This document shows, piece by piece, positions 51,038-59,282 of a stretch of DNA of 64,000 nt (within the stretch, counting starts at the first letter, position 1; each line of letters starts with the position of its first letter). The DNA is from CALESS01 sp041741455 (GTDB lineage Bacteria > Chloroflexota > Anaerolineae > Anaerolineales > Anaerolineaceae). The notes under the pieces were generated by a model. It saw nothing but the letters and a program-made list of their open reading frames with translations, ran no database searches and was not told where the DNA came from. A program made the translations under genes and the position numbers. The stretch is from the NCBI GenBank assembly GCA_041741455.1, contig JBGSJZ010000110.1, forward strand, positions 49,559 through 113,558, in the 5' to 3' direction.

Positions 51038-51223
51038 ATGGAAAACGAAGTCAAGTGTCTGGTATGTAGTAAATCAAACATAGAAATTCCCCTGCTGGCA
51101 GTCAGTTATCAGGATAAAACCTACTGGATTTGTCCCCAGCACTTACCGTTGCTGATCCACAAGCCAGAACAACTGGTTGGCCTGTTGCCAGGTGCGGAAA
51201 AATTCGACCCGTATTCGGATTAG
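51038..51223 (+). CDS. Small zinc-knuckle protein
   Basis: A 61-residue protein with C-x2-C (CLVCSKS) and C-x2-H (CPQHLP) about 24 residues apart, suggesting a zinc site. No family recognised. It begins with GGAGG 5 bases ahead of the ATG and is probably cotranscribed with the YwiC-like gene. Confidence 0.65.
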   Translation: MENEVKCLVCSKSNIEIPLLAVSYQDKTYWICPQHLPLLIHKPEQLVGLLPGAEKFDPYSD

Positions 51224-51283
51224 GTTTACCGGTTGAAACTCAAATGACGAAACCATTCTGTCTGTTCACACAGCATTTACGCC

Positions 51284-51311
51284 TTGACAGACTGCATGGG
51301 CGGATTATAAT
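51284..51311 (+). promoter_or_regulatory. Promoter of serS
   Basis: Consensus TTGACA (51284-51289), 16-base spacer, TATAAT (51306-51311). Start near 51318, at the head of the T-box leader. Confidence 0.8.
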
Positions 51312-51317
51312 CTGACA

Positions 51318-51604
51318 TATATGGAATGCCAGCCCGGGAAGACTGGCAGCGGAAGTTCTTCAGAGAGCCGGCGGTCGCTGTGAGCCGGTGGACAACCCTG
51401 CTCCTTCCAACCCGGCGCCTGAAGGCGGCAGTCCTCGCAGGGATGCACTACATCGTAAGAGGACCGGTGGTTCCGTTACAGCCAGATGAGGCGGTTGGAA
51501 GTTTTCCCAGCCGCAAAAGCAGGTGGCACCACGAGACGGTTCCCCCCTCGTCCTGCGGGCAGCGGTGAGCGTTGATCACTCGTACCCGGGGCGGGGGATT
51601 TTTG
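51318..51604 (+). promoter_or_regulatory. T-box leader (tRNA-Ser-responsive)
   Basis: A roughly 290-base leader. It has an AGAGAG distal stem-I segment (51362-51367), a likely specifier region near 51400-51408 containing UCC serine codons, the T-box core GCAGGTGGCACCACGAGA (51519-51536) and a terminator of GC-rich arms (51541-51546 with 51593-51598) followed by TTTTT. The antiterminator bulge reads UGGC; tRNA-Ser ends GCCA, which matches. Uncharged tRNA-Ser should stabilise read-through into serS. Confidence 0.9.
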
Positions 51605-51631
51605 TTAAGCCGTCTACAAAAGGAGAGAAAA

Positions 51632-52900
51632 ATGCTGGATATCAATTTGGTTCGAGAACAGCCTGAGCTCGTGCGCGAAGCTCTACTCAAGCGTAATATG
51701 GAAACTGAGATTGTCGATCAGGTGCAAGCATTGGATGTGCGACGCCGGTCACTGCTGACTGAAGTTGAGGCTTTAAAGGCCCAGCGCAACACCGTTTCTA
51801 AGGAGATTGGCAAGATGCGGGATGCCACCGAACGCCAGGCCAAGATTGACGAAATGCGCTTGGTTGGTGACCGGATTGCTGCCATGGATGAACAGGTGCG
51901 ATCAATTGAAGAAGAGCTTCAGAAACTGGTGTCAAACATCCCGAATATCCCTGACCCGCGCACCCCATTGGGGAAGGATGAACACGACAATGTGGTGCTT
52001 GAAACGGTGGGTGAGCCCAAGTTTTTTGAATTCACACCACAGCCGCACTGGGAACTGGGACCGAAGCTGGGCATCATTGACTTCGATGCTGGTGTCAAGA
52101 TCACTGGCTCGCGCTTTTACGTGTTGAGCGGGGCTGGCGCCCGGTTGCAGCGCGCATTGATCGCCTGGATGCTGGACCTGCATATCCGCCAGGGCTACCT
52201 GGAGAAATACACGCCCTTCATGGTCAAGGCGGATACGCTGTACGCTTCGGGACAACTGCCCAAGTTCATCGATAATCTTTACCACGACATCGAAGAAGAT
52301 TATTGGATGGTCCCAACCGCCGAAGTGCCGCTGACAGGACTGCATATGGGTGACATTATTGAGAATACCAGCTTGCCCATTCGCTACACAGCCTACACCC
52401 CATGCTTCCGCCGCGAAAAGATGAGCGCCGGGCGGGATGTACGCGGTATCAAGCGCGGTCACCAGTTTGATAAAGTGGAGATGTACATCTTCTGCAAGCC
52501 GGAAGAATCGGATGCTGAACTCGAGAAGATGCTGGCAGATGCCCGCCAGACTTGCGAGCTGCTGGGGTTGACCTACCGTGTAATCGAACTTTGCACTGGC
52601 GACATCGGTTTCAATGCCCGTGTGACCTATGACCTTGAGGTTTGGGCGCCGGGCTGCGGTGAATGGCTGGAAGTCTCGTCGGTCTCAAATGTTGGCGATT
52701 TTCAAGCACGACGGGCGAACATCAAGTACCGGCCGGAAGATGGCGGCAAGACCAGGCTGGTTCACACCCTGAATGGCTCAGGACTGGGGCTGCCGCGCAC
52801 GCTGATTGCTGTGTTGGAAAATTACCAGCAAGCCGATGGCTCGATTGTGGTTCCAGAAGTGCTGCGACCCTGGATGGGCGGTGTGGAAGTGATTTGCTAA
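51632..52900 (+). CDS. serS: Seryl-tRNA synthetase
   Basis: A 422-residue class II synthetase charging tRNA-Ser. I start at ATG 51632 (MLDINLVREQPELV), after AGGAG; a longer frame from 51572 would lie in the leader terminator. The N-terminal coiled-coil arm is at 30-105. Motif 2 is in YTPCFRREKMSAGRD and motif 3 near the C-terminus in LNGSGLGLPRTLIAVLENYQ. Controlled by the T-box leader. The DUF456 gene starts directly after its stop codon. Confidence 0.95.
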   Translation: MLDINLVREQPELVREALLKRNMETEIVDQVQALDVRRRSLLTEVEALKAQRNTVSKEIGKMRDATERQAKIDEMRLVGDRIAAMDEQVRSIEEELQKLVSNIPNIPDPRTPLGKDEHDNVVLETVGEPKFFEFTPQPHWELGPKLGIIDFDAGVKITGSRFYVLSGAGARLQRALIAWMLDLHIRQGYLEKYTPFMVKADTLYASGQLPKFIDNLYHDIEEDYWMVPTAEVPLTGLHMGDIIENTSLPIRYTAYTPCFRREKMSAGRDVRGIKRGHQFDKVEMYIFCKPEESDAELEKMLADARQTCELLGLTYRVIELCTGDIGFNARVTYDLEVWAPGCGEWLEVSSVSNVGDFQARRANIKYRPEDGGKTRLVHTLNGSGLGLPRTLIAVLENYQQADGSIVVPEVLRPWMGGVEVIC

Positions 52901-53398
52901 ATGATTGAAACTACAATCGTTCTCAAATTGGTTTTTCTGGCCATCATGTTGGTCAGCCTGGTCGGGGTGTTCATCCCGCTGATTCCGGCGTTAAATATTG
53001 TTTGGCTGGTAGCCCTGATCTATGGCATCTTAACCGGTTTCAACTGGGTTAAGATCGTGCTGATGGTGCTGTTGACTATTCTGATGATCCTGGGCAACCT
53101 GGCGGACAACTTCCTGATGGGCGCCAAGGCCAAGCAGAAGGGCGCCAGTTGGTGGTCTCTCGGCGCAGCTTTGGTTGCAGCCATTCTCTTCAGCATCCTG
53201 CTGCCGCCATTTGGCGGGTTAGTTGCCGCTGTATTGGTGTTGTTTGGGGTTGAGATGCTGCGCCTGAAGGATTGGAAACAGGCTTTTGAATCGGCCAAGG
53301 GTGTGGTGGTCGGCTTTGGCTGGGGGGTTGTCGCCCGGCTGGCGATTGGCCTGGTGATGATTGGAATATGGCTGGCCTGGGCGTTCCTGGTGAAGTAA
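52901..53398 (+). CDS. DUF456 membrane protein
   Basis: A 165-residue protein with four or five hydrophobic helices and the DUF456 features VFIPLIPALNIVWL and GNLADNFLMGAKAKQKGASW, plus the glycine-rich LPPFGGLVAAV. Its ATG immediately follows the serS stop codon (TAAATG), so it is read from the same mRNA and is also under T-box control. Function unknown. Confidence 0.82.
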   Translation: MIETTIVLKLVFLAIMLVSLVGVFIPLIPALNIVWLVALIYGILTGFNWVKIVLMVLLTILMILGNLADNFLMGAKAKQKGASWWSLGAALVAAILFSILLPPFGGLVAAVLVLFGVEMLRLKDWKQAFESAKGVVVGFGWGVVARLAIGLVMIGIWLAWAFLVK

Positions 53399-53487
53399 AA
53401 ATAGTTCCCCAGTCTACAATTTTTTGAGGGATCAAAAAATAACTTTTTCCTCAATCCATAACTTCTCGATAAGAGGAGCATAACCTG

Positions 53488-53512
53488 AAAGCCCCGGTCA
53501 ATCCGGGGCTTT
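53488..53512. terminator. Bidirectional terminator between DUF456 and rlmB
   Basis: AAAGCCCCGG/CCGGGGCTTT with loop TCAAT; tails AAAATTT and, on the other strand, TTTC. It separates convergent genes. Confidence 0.75.
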
Positions 53513-53521
53513 AAAATTTGA

Positions 53522-54265
53522 TTATTGGGAGCGGCTGCGCCGCGCCTGCAGCGCCAGGTAAAGCACCACTGAGCCAGCAACGGCGGCATTGAGTGAATCA
53601 ATCCGTCCACGCATCGGCAGGGCAATCAAGTCGTCGCATTTCTTGCGCACCAGGTCACGCATGCCCTCCCCTTCGCTACCAACCACCACTGCCAGGGGGC
53701 CATCCAGGCGCACCTTCTCGACGGGTTTAGAGCCTTCGGAGCCTTCCAACCCGATGATCCAGGCGCCGGCTTCCTTCAACTCATCCATCGCCTGGGCCAG
53801 GTTGGATTGCACCACCAGCAGATGCTCGCTGGCGCCAGCGCTGGCGGTAACCACCGCCGGGGTGACCTCTGCCGAGCGGCGCAATGGCAGCACTACTCCG
53901 TGCACGCCAACGGCTTCCGCCGTGCGCAGCAGGCTCCCCAGGTTTTGTGGGTTTTGGATGACATCCAGTAGCAGGATGAAAAGCGGCTCGTTGCGCTTGG
54001 CGGCTAAATCCAGTACATCCGCCAGGGCAGCGTAGGAATAACCCCCGGCTTCCAGTGCGACGCCCTGCGGATTTTCTCCAAGGTTGTCTATCTGCTGGCG
54101 GGGGACGCGCTCAATCCGCAGCTTGCGACCGGCAGCCAGCTGGATGATTTCTGCCAGTTTGCCTTTTTCCTCAGCGCCCTGGGCCACCCACAGGCGAAAT
54201 ACCTGCCGGTGGCGGGCTGTGAGCACTTCATAAATCGGGTTGCGACCAATAATCCATTCTTTCAT
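53522..54265 (-). CDS. rlmB: 23S rRNA 2'-O-methyltransferase (SpoU family)
   Basis: A 247-residue TrmH/SpoU-family enzyme with a deep knot. N-terminal substrate-binding domain (1-80) has GRNPIYEVL; catalytic motifs are LLLDVIQNPQNLGSLLRTAEAVG near 98-118, VVVGSEGEGM near 190 and LPMRGRIDSLNAAVAGSV (213-230) at the end. It methylates a ribose in 23S rRNA (G2251 in E. coli). RlmB next to cysS is a common bacterial arrangement. A truncated methyltransferase gene separates the two here. Confidence 0.88.
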   Translation of the reverse strand: MKEWIIGRNPIYEVLTARHRQVFRLWVAQGAEEKGKLAEIIQLAAGRKLRIERVPRQQIDNLGENPQGVALEAGGYSYAALADVLDLAAKRNEPLFILLLDVIQNPQNLGSLLRTAEAVGVHGVVLPLRRSAEVTPAVVTASAGASEHLLVVQSNLAQAMDELKEAGAWIIGLEGSEGSKPVEKVRLDGPLAVVVGSEGEGMRDLVRKKCDDLIALPMRGRIDSLNAAVAGSVVLYLALQARRSRSQ

Positions 54266-54286
54266 ATTATTCCCTTAAACTCGTTT

Positions 54287-54436
54287 CTATCCCGGTTTGG
54301 CGTCGGTGAACTGAACCACCCTATCCAAAACCTGGTCATAACCTTCAAAGGGGAAACCCCGGTTGGATACGACACTTGAATCATAAGTTGCAGCCCATTG
54401 ATCAAAGTCTGCGGCTGGAAAAAGATCTTCCTCCAT
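54287..54436 (-). pseudogene. N-terminal stub of a class I methyltransferase gene
   Basis: A 49-residue frame too short for ordinary gene calling. It has FDQWAATYDSSV, GFPFEGYDQVLDRVV and stops at TAG after DAKPG. This matches the first 45 or so residues of SAM-dependent methyltransferases (FDxWAxTYD), which then continue into the glycine-rich LDLGCGTG loop; that loop and all later parts are missing. The start is 10 bases behind cysS with no Shine-Dalgarno. I call it a relic of a gene deleted at its 3' end. Confidence 0.6.
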
Positions 54437-54445
54437 TAGGCGAGT

Positions 54446-55846
54446 TTATTTACTCCAGCGCCAGGAGGTGCCTTCTTTGCTATCTTCCAGGATCACACCC
54501 AATTCGGTGAGCTGCACCCGGATTTGATCCGACAGGGCAAAATTCTTTTGCTTGCGCAACTCAGCCCGCAGATTGATCAGCAATTCAATGAAGGGTGCAG
54601 CTTGCTGGTCGGTTTCTTCTTTCGCATCGGCATCCAGGCGCAGGCCGAGCACACTGCTCAATTCGCACAGGGTATTTTGCGCAGGTTGTAATTCGTCCGA
54701 TGTTGCGCCATCCGCCCGGGCCTGGTTGATCGAGCGCACCAGCTCGAACAAACTGGCCAGCGCTCCGGCTGTGTTGAAATCCTCGTCCATGGCTTTGGCA
54801 AAGGCAGAGCGGGCTGTCTCTACAGTAGCTGACAGTTCGGAAACTGCCAGGCCTTTGGCGCCGGGCAGGGCTGGTCGCAAGGCGGAAACCAGCCGTTCCA
54901 GGGCTTTTTCGGATTGAGCAATCACATCGTCGTTGAAGGTCAGTGGATTTCGATAATAGGAGTTGAGCACCAGAATCCGGAATACGTCCGCCGAGTGTTT
55001 GGCCAGGAATTCCTCTATGGTCACCAGGTTGCCGAGGGATTTGGACATCTTCTCGCCGCCCAGTTGCAGCATCCCGTTGTGCACCCAGTAGCGGGCGAAT
55101 TGCTTGCCCGTAAGGCTTTCAGACTGGGCGATTTCGTTTTCGTGGTGTGGAAAAACCAGGTCATTGCCGCCGCCGTGGATATCAATTTGCTCGCCGAGAT
55201 GGTGCAGGTTCATGGCAGAGCATTCAATATGCCAGCCGGGCCTGCCGTTACCCCACGGGCTGCCCCAGAAGGGCTCGCCGGGGCGAGCAGATTTCCAAAG
55301 GGCGAAGTCCATCGGACTTTCCTTGCGGTCATCCACCTCAATCCGGCTGCCGGTTTGCATGTCATCGATGCGGCGGCCGCTCAAACGACCATAATCGTCA
55401 TCTTTCTGCACGCGGAAATACACATCGCCATCCACCGGGTAGGCATAGCCTTTGACGACCAGGCCTTCGATCATATCAATAATACCTTCGATCTCCTGAG
55501 TGGCGCGTGGTGTGATGGTAGGGGATTGGATATTCAAATCGCTCAGGTTCTGGCGAAATTCCTTGATATAACCTTCTGCAAGGACGAAAGGATCCACACC
55601 CAATTGAGCAGCGCGAATGATGATTTTGTCGTCCACATCCGTAAAATTCATCACGTGGATTACCCGGTAGCCGCGATACTCCAGGTAACGTCGGATAGTA
55701 TCGAAGACCAGGGCCGACATGGCATGCCCGACATGCGCCTTGTTGTAGACTGTAGGTCCGCAAACATACATGCGCACCACGCCGGGTTCCAGAGTTTGAA
55801 AATCCTCCGTTTTACGGGTAAGGGTGTTGTAAATTCTCAGGGTCAT
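54446..55846 (-). CDS. cysS: Cysteinyl-tRNA synthetase
   Basis: A 466-residue class I synthetase. The HIGH motif is in YNKAHVGHAMSALVFD; zinc ligands include Cys in MYVCGPTVY, Cys in HIECSAM and His in VFPHHENEIAQSES; the signature loop is KMSKSLGN. Full length with the anticodon-binding C-terminal part and a short tail. It lies first in the minus-strand order cysS, methyltransferase stub, rlmB, about 9 bases after the PIN/TRAM gene. Confidence 0.95.
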   Translation of the reverse strand: MTLRIYNTLTRKTEDFQTLEPGVVRMYVCGPTVYNKAHVGHAMSALVFDTIRRYLEYRGYRVIHVMNFTDVDDKIIIRAAQLGVDPFVLAEGYIKEFRQNLSDLNIQSPTITPRATQEIEGIIDMIEGLVVKGYAYPVDGDVYFRVQKDDDYGRLSGRRIDDMQTGSRIEVDDRKESPMDFALWKSARPGEPFWGSPWGNGRPGWHIECSAMNLHHLGEQIDIHGGGNDLVFPHHENEIAQSESLTGKQFARYWVHNGMLQLGGEKMSKSLGNLVTIEEFLAKHSADVFRILVLNSYYRNPLTFNDDVIAQSEKALERLVSALRPALPGAKGLAVSELSATVETARSAFAKAMDEDFNTAGALASLFELVRSINQARADGATSDELQPAQNTLCELSSVLGLRLDADAKEETDQQAAPFIELLINLRAELRKQKNFALSDQIRVQLTELGVILEDSKEGTSWRWSK

Positions 55847-55855
55847 ACTTTACTC

Positions 55856-56968
55856 CTAACGGTCATCCGGACGGGCGAAGATCATGCGCCCGGCCGCTGT
55901 TTGCAATACCTTGGTGACAACCACCTGGATTTCCTGATTCATGTATTCCCGGCCGTTTTCAATCACCACCATGGTTCCGTCATCCATGTAACCGACACCC
56001 TGACCCTGTTCCTTGCCATCCTGGAGGACCCGGATTTGCAGGTTTTCGCCTGGCAGAAGCACGGATTTGACGGCATTGGCGAGTTCATTAACATTGAGGA
56101 TGGTCACACCCTGTAGCTCAGCGATGCGGTTCAGGTTGTAATCGTTGGTCAGGATGGGACAGCGCAACTGTCGGGCGAGGATGATCAGCTTGTCGTCCAC
56201 CTCACGCACACCGTCCACATCAATATCACTGATGCGTACGACTACATTAGGCTCTTTTTGCAGGGTGGCTAGCACTTCCATGCCACGGCGGCCGCGCTGG
56301 CGGCGCATACTATCTGCAGAATCAGCGATGTATTGCAGCTCATTCAGTACAAAACGGGGGATGAGTAAAGAGCCGGGCAGGAAACCGGTCTTGGCGATAT
56401 CGGCGATGCGGCCGTCGATTATGACCGAAGTATCAAGTAAAATAGTGCGGGTCTCAGACCACGGGCCGCTGGGTACATCCGTAGCAGCAGACGCGGCCAT
56501 AGAACCGCCAGCCTGGGATAGGTTGCGGGGGGAGAGCGCGCTTATAGCCGAAAATAAGTCGGTCTGGCGCATGACAAACAGGGAAATGCCGAGATAGGCA
56601 AACAGGACTACCCCGACAAAAGGTAGAATCTGGCCAAATGGTCTAGGCAATAATGAAAGGGGAAAGGCCAGAAGGGCGGCCAGTAGCAGGCCAACAACAA
56701 GCCCCAAAACTGAGGCAACTAATGATTGCGGAGTTATCCGGGCAAAAATGCTTCTTAAATAACGAATGGGTCGGGTGGTGAGAAAAGGTGTAAGAATAAT
56801 TCCGACCAGGATGCCAACCAGTCCAAAGGTTATGGCATATTGCTCAACACTGAATGGTGAACCAGAAGGTGTCTGGTTGGCCATCTGCCCCAGCGAAGTT
56901 CCCCAAAAAACACCGATGATGGCAAAGACAACCATGCCAATGAGTCGAACAATGAAATCAGCACTCAT
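55856..56968 (-). CDS. Membrane PIN/TRAM-domain protein (YacL-like)
   Basis: A 370-residue protein. Four membrane helices fill residues 8-140 (about 8-28, 42-62, 83-108, 112-130). A PIN nuclease-like domain follows with acidic residues in ILLDTSVIIDGRI (near 177) and LTNDYNLNRIAELQ, then a TRAM domain from about 300 (GENLQIRVLQDGKEQGQGVG). This is the YacL/PilT family; the exact nuclease activity is unproven. In Firmicutes yacL also lies near cysS, so the gene order is conserved. Confidence 0.88.
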   Translation of the reverse strand: MSADFIVRLIGMVVFAIIGVFWGTSLGQMANQTPSGSPFSVEQYAITFGLVGILVGIILTPFLTTRPIRYLRSIFARITPQSLVASVLGLVVGLLLAALLAFPLSLLPRPFGQILPFVGVVLFAYLGISLFVMRQTDLFSAISALSPRNLSQAGGSMAASAATDVPSGPWSETRTILLDTSVIIDGRIADIAKTGFLPGSLLIPRFVLNELQYIADSADSMRRQRGRRGMEVLATLQKEPNVVVRISDIDVDGVREVDDKLIILARQLRCPILTNDYNLNRIAELQGVTILNVNELANAVKSVLLPGENLQIRVLQDGKEQGQGVGYMDDGTMVVIENGREYMNQEIQVVVTKVLQTAAGRMIFARPDDR

Positions 56969-57024
56969 GATAAATCCTCCTATATGATTTTTAAAGTACA
57001 GGGAATAATTCCGTTAGCAGATTG

Positions 57025-57053
57025 ATGATAGCATGACCCGCCATGCAAGTCAA
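57025..57053 (-). promoter_or_regulatory. Promoter of the PIN/TRAM-cysS-rlmB run
   Basis: Minus strand: TTGACT (57048-57053), 17-base spacer, TATCAT (57025-57030), 57 bases before the PIN/TRAM ATG. Confidence 0.7.
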
Positions 57054-57072
57054 TTGAATTCAGGCGGTTTGC

Positions 57073-57101
57073 TTGACAAGGTGGGAGGGGGCGGGTAAAA
57101 T
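57073..57101 (+). promoter_or_regulatory. Promoter of tRNA-Phe
   Basis: TTGACA (57073-57078), 17-base spacer (very G-rich), TAAAAT (57096-57101), 11 bases before the tRNA. Confidence 0.8.
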
Positions 57102-57112
57102 ACTTGACGCAA

Positions 57113-57185
57113 GCCGAGATAGCTCAGTTGGTAGAGCACACGACTGAAAATTGTGGTGTCCTGGGTCCGATCCCCAGTCTCGGCA
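57113..57185 (+). tRNA. tRNA-Phe (GAA anticodon)
   Basis: A full 73-base cloverleaf: acceptor GCCGAGA/TCTCGGC, D-arm GCTC/GAGC, anticodon stem CACGA/TTGTG with loop CTGAAAA, T-arm CTGGG-TCCGATC-CCCAG, discriminator A. The T-loop has C where the near-universal T55 (pseudouridine) is expected. CCA is not encoded. Followed by a strong terminator. Confidence 0.92.
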
Positions 57186-57190
57186 CAGCT

Positions 57191-57217
57191 CGTGCCCCGA
57201 AAGGGGCACGATTTTTT
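57191..57217 (+). terminator. Terminator of tRNA-Phe
   Basis: CGTGCCCC/GGGGCACG with a GAAA tetraloop, then ATTTTTTA. Confidence 0.9.
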
Positions 57218-57222
57218 AATCC

Positions 57223-57759
57223 TCATCTCGCTTTGGAGAGAAATATGTCGATATCCTTCCAGATGTAGGCTGTTTCATCAAGTATATAGCCCTTAACGTC
57301 CTCATTCCTCTGTCCGACAACGATACCCCCCAGACCTTCATAAAACGTTCGGCTGGGTAGGTTGGCTGTCAGGACCCACAAGAAAAAAGCTGAATGTCCT
57401 TGCTGCCGCAAGCGACAAGCAGCCTCCACCATTAATCCTTGGCCAATGCCCTGGCGATGATATCGCGGCAGCACATACAAAGTGTACATTTCACCACTGG
57501 CACCCGGGGTGATGTCACGAGCCGGGCCAGCCATCACAAAGCCGATCACTTCACCTGCTTCTTCCGCCACCAGTCCAAAGCTGCCAGGCGGGTTGGGTTC
57601 TGTGAACAGGTTTTTCATCCAGCGCTCGGCTATTCTCTCCGGATTGGCACGGGCCAGCAGTTCGGCAGGAAAGATGTTGACATACTTTACCCGGCGCGTT
57701 TCCACATTGACGGTAGCCATGGCAAGTACATCTTGAGGGGTGGCAATGCGGATGATCAT
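57223..57759 (-). CDS. GNAT-family N-acetyltransferase
   Basis: A 178-residue acetyl-CoA-dependent acyltransferase. The acetyl-CoA loop is YVLPRYHRQGIGQGLMVEAACRLRQQG near residues 95-121, and the C-terminal region has VLTANLPSRTFYEGLGG. It acetylates an amine on an unknown substrate. A single gene, converging with tRNA-Phe. Confidence 0.88.
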   Translation of the reverse strand: MIIRIATPQDVLAMATVNVETRRVKYVNIFPAELLARANPERIAERWMKNLFTEPNPPGSFGLVAEEAGEVIGFVMAGPARDITPGASGEMYTLYVLPRYHRQGIGQGLMVEAACRLRQQGHSAFFLWVLTANLPSRTFYEGLGGIVVGQRNEDVKGYILDETAYIWKDIDIFLSKAR

Positions 57760-57893
57760 TCGACCTCATCCAGATATAGATTGGTTGATTGTAACGGATT
57801 TTCATAAAAAATTTGAAAGGCATTTGCTGTTTCACTGCTCTGGGTTTTTTCCGGAGATCGAAATTCCCAGGAAAAATCAAGTAAAATCAAAAT

Positions 57894-59273
57894 ATGCGTT
57901 TATTCTTGTTGAAAACCTTGTTGCCGCTGGGCTTGGTGCTGGCTGGGTTGGGATTAATCCTGCTGGGTCCGCGTCCTCTGACGGTTCAGGTGGATGGACA
58001 GTTACAGGTCATCCAGGCGGCCGGCTTGACCATCGGTGGGGTGCTACGCTCAGCTGGAATAAGCTATACTACATCCGATCGTATTTTTCCCAGTCCAAAC
58101 TCCCTTCTTCTTTCCAAGTCTTTTGTTATTGTAGACCATGCCCATCCCGTAGTGTTGCAAGACAACCCTGCTGGATTTTGGGCTTTGGGCAACATTCCTG
58201 CCAACTGGTTGTTGTATGCAGGGGTACGCTTGTTCCCGGGTGACCGGGTGCTTTGGAATGGCCAGCGAATCGATCCAGCGCAGGCCATTCAAGCTGCGGA
58301 AAAATACATTTTTCAGGTGCTCCCCGCCCACAGCGTGGAAATTCTATCGGACGGTGAGCCCATTCAATTCAGCTCAGCGGCCTCCACTCTGGGTGGAGCC
58401 ATGCTGGAAAATGACTTCCAGCTGCGCCGCTCGGATCGCATGACCGGAATCTTCAACCAATTATTGGATCAACCGACTTCTCTGGTAGTAAAAACTGCTC
58501 ATCCAGTCAGTCTGACTGTGGATGGCAACACCTGGCGAGGTCTATCGGCCGGGGCTACCGTGGGGCAGGTGCTGGCTGACCTAGGTATCTCGTTACAGGG
58601 GTTGGACTACAGTGACCCGCCTGAGGAATTTCCGATGCCGTCGGATGGTAACATCCGGGTGATACGGGTGCATGAAGAAATTGTGCTGCAGGAGACCAGT
58701 TTGCCGTATGAAAGTGACTTGCAGCCCGACCCCGAGCTGGAATTGGACCAACGCAATGTGATGCTGCCGGGAGTAATTGGCTTGAAAGTAACCCGGCAAC
58801 GGGTGCGTTATGAGGATGGTCAGGAAATTGTCCGCACGAACGAGGCCGAATGGATCGCCCGCCAGCCGCAAAATGAAGTGTTGGGTTATGGCACCAAGGT
58901 GGTCATCCGTAGTATCTCCACCGCTGATGGCACATTTGAGTACTGGCGTGCAGTCAATGTATATGCCACCTCCTACTCACCCTGCCAGTTGGGTATCCCG
59001 AATTATTGCAATTCAGTAACCGCCAGTGGGGCGCAACTTGTAAAAGGGATTGTAGCGGTACGCCTTACATGGTATCGCTTTATGAAGGGGGCAGGGGTGT
59101 ATATTCCCGGTTATGGCCCAGGGGTGGTGGCGGATGTGGGCGGTGGGATCCCTGGCAAATACTGGATTGACCTCGGCTTTACGGATGCGGATTTTCAACC
59201 CTGGCACCAAAATACCACCATTTACTTCCTGACGCCGGTTCCGGCGAATATTCTATACATCTTGCCATATTGA
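57894..59273 (+). CDS. YabE/RpfB-like cell-wall protein with DUF348, G5 and 3D domains
   Basis: A 459-residue protein with an N-terminal membrane anchor or signal (2-24). Then come DUF348 ubiquitin-like repeats (DGQLQVIQAAGLTIGGVL, DGNTWRGLSAGATVGQVLADLG), a G5-like region with EEIVLQETSLPYES, and a C-terminal 3D domain with YIPGYGPGVVADVGGG. In the 3D domain the usual AVDP is AVRL, so the first catalytic Asp is missing, while those in ADVGGG and WIDLGF are kept. These proteins act on peptidoglycan. Ahead of rsmA by 9 bases, mirroring the yabE-rnmV-ksgA order of Firmicutes, though rnmV is missing here. Confidence 0.82.
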   Translation: MRLFLLKTLLPLGLVLAGLGLILLGPRPLTVQVDGQLQVIQAAGLTIGGVLRSAGISYTTSDRIFPSPNSLLLSKSFVIVDHAHPVVLQDNPAGFWALGNIPANWLLYAGVRLFPGDRVLWNGQRIDPAQAIQAAEKYIFQVLPAHSVEILSDGEPIQFSSAASTLGGAMLENDFQLRRSDRMTGIFNQLLDQPTSLVVKTAHPVSLTVDGNTWRGLSAGATVGQVLADLGISLQGLDYSDPPEEFPMPSDGNIRVIRVHEEIVLQETSLPYESDLQPDPELELDQRNVMLPGVIGLKVTRQRVRYEDGQEIVRTNEAEWIARQPQNEVLGYGTKVVIRSISTADGTFEYWRAVNVYATSYSPCQLGIPNYCNSVTASGAQLVKGIVAVRLTWYRFMKGAGVYIPGYGPGVVADVGGGIPGKYWIDLGFTDADFQPWHQNTTIYFLTPVPANILYILPY

Positions 59274-59282
59274 GATCAATCG

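Noticed and set aside
51572..51631. N-terminal extension of SerS
   Set aside because: It covers the T-box terminator; the known SerS start MLDINLVREQ is at 51632.
54914..56116. A 400-codon plus-strand frame
   Set aside because: It runs antisense to cysS and the PIN/TRAM gene and looks like a shadow; no domain, no ribosome site.
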